From positions 1 to 64,000 of the forward strand of contig NZ_JANIOF010000004.1 of NCBI RefSeq assembly GCF_024733555.1: a stretch of 64,000 nt of DNA, written 5' to 3'. The stretch comes from Paenibacillus sp. SC116. GTDB taxonomy: Bacteria > Bacillota > Bacilli > Paenibacillales > Paenibacillaceae. Under the pieces are notes generated by a model that saw nothing but the letters and a program-made list of their open reading frames with translations, did no database searches and was not told the origin of the DNA. A program made the position numbers and the translations under genes. This document shows, piece after piece, positions 63,382-64,000 of this stretch; within the stretch, counting starts at the first letter, position 1; each line of letters starts with the position of its first letter.

Positions 63382-64000
63382 ATGGTAAGTAAGCTATCGC
63401 ATTCACAGCGCCAAGCTATCGATTATATTACCCAGTATGCCAGAACAAGAAAAAGTACTGCTCGAAAATCACTCATGGAAGTGCTCCAGATGTCCAATAT
63501 CCCTTGGAGCACTTTTGAAAATGCTTGTACAAAGATCTTTTCGAACGCTAGGGTCGCACTGCATTTTCACCCTGACCGACTAACAGCAGATATGAAAACG
63601 GTGGCTCAGTCATTGCTGGAACAGGGGATTTACAAGAGTCAGTTTGAAACTCAGATTTCGAATGGTAGCGTATCCGCTTACTCGGGTGGCGGACGAGATC
63701 TATGGGAGAAAACACTGTTTGGCGGCGCTTATCAGTTAGATGGTGTGACTGATGATCAGCGTCCGAAGTATGGGGCGTTGGATGTAATGCTGAGCCCAGA
63801 TGGTCCAGCTCCTCGGTTCGGCTCGTGTTACTTTCTCCTTGCACCAAATGTCTCTAAGCGATGTACGTATACGTATTTGGATTCGCATCAAGACCCAGCA
63901 GAAAAAGGTACATATGAAGAGTTTGAAGATATACTGGCAGCGATTTTTAAAGATGCATTTTTTCGAAATGATGCTATTGGTGAGAAGGAGCTGACACCTC
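63382..64000 (+). CDS. DUF3626-domain protein (3' end outside window)
   Basis: 206 codons from ATG 63382 behind AGGTGA, open to the right edge. The sequence shows HFHPDR, KSQFETQISNGS, GGGRDLWEKTLFGGAYQ, RPKYGALDV and RFGSCYFLLAP, which match DUF3626. The role of the domain is not known to me; these motifs resemble a toxin or ADP-ribosyltransferase-like catalytic fold only loosely. Codon use is host-like. Confidence 0.75.
   Translation, partial: MVSKLSHSQRQAIDYITQYARTRKSTARKSLMEVLQMSNIPWSTFENACTKIFSNARVALHFHPDRLTADMKTVAQSLLEQGIYKSQFETQISNGSVSAYSGGGRDLWEKTLFGGAYQLDGVTDDQRPKYGALDVMLSPDGPAPRFGSCYFLLAPNVSKRCTYTYLDSHQDPAEKGTYEEFEDILAAIFKDAFFRNDAIGEKELTP

Overview
The window reads as a chromosome segment of a spore-forming, low-to-mid GC Firmicute, most likely a Paenibacillus or close relative. 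The basis is the gene order rqcH-yloB ... yloC-remA-gmk-rpoZ-coaBC-priA-def-fmt-rsmB-rlmN-stp-prkC-rsgA-rpe-spoVM-rpmB-yloU-fakA ... recG, which is the conserved Bacillales block, together with sporulation genes (spoVM, spoVIF), a Cys-rich YlbF tail and Gram-positive ribosome binding sites.

Region 1 (about 1-5400): end of a helicase-associated XPB/Ssl2-domain gene, ylbF, ylbG, an unrecognised conserved-looking gene, a LysR regulator and a PHP-domain phosphoesterase. Region 2 (5600-35800): the housekeeping block, covering ribosome rescue (rqcH), Ca2+ transport, lysine/peptidoglycan (dapF), methionine/folate (yitJ), RNA and nucleotide metabolism, CoA, replication restart, translation initiation and rRNA modification, the PP2C/PASTA-kinase signalling pair, fatty-acid kinase with an adjacent DegV protein, and recG. 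The 26-codon spoVM gene lies at 29318-29398.

Region 3 (35900-42000): a DUF1796 protein, two serine hydrolases of the beta-lactamase/DD-peptidase fold, an SRAP (HMCES/YedK) protein, and a secreted protein with an HExxH motif. Region 4 (41960-49510): a LexA-box-controlled operon with a Y-family DNA polymerase flanked by two related small genes, then AT-rich unknown genes, a complete bla-blaR1-blaI locus with three BlaI-type operators, and decayed fragments of a second copy of the SOS operon on both sides of the bla locus. Region 5 (49500-57100): a VanZ-like protein, then a stress/detoxification island with two HxlR regulators, two LLM flavin oxidoreductases, an NmrA-like protein, a VOC protein, a nitroreductase, DUF896 and Rrf2 genes, and a quinol-monooxygenase-like protein.

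Region 6 (57100-64000) is accessory DNA. Its most unusual content is a run of AT-rich genes on one strand (59945-63165), separated by four related GC-rich sites of about 113-163 bp. Three sites share one architecture: a TAAC box, 3 nt, a 9-nt box, a variable middle, the complementary 9-nt box, 6 nt, then GTTA. A fourth site is more degenerate. This is the layout of integron attC sites with one or two genes per cassette. No integrase is visible in the window, so the array is either an integrase-less cluster or the distal part of an integron. Its cargo is a C-terminally anchored membrane protein, a two-gene unit with a Ser/Thr-kinase-like protein, a putative HTH protein and a truncated gene. A DUF3626 gene follows and runs off the right edge.
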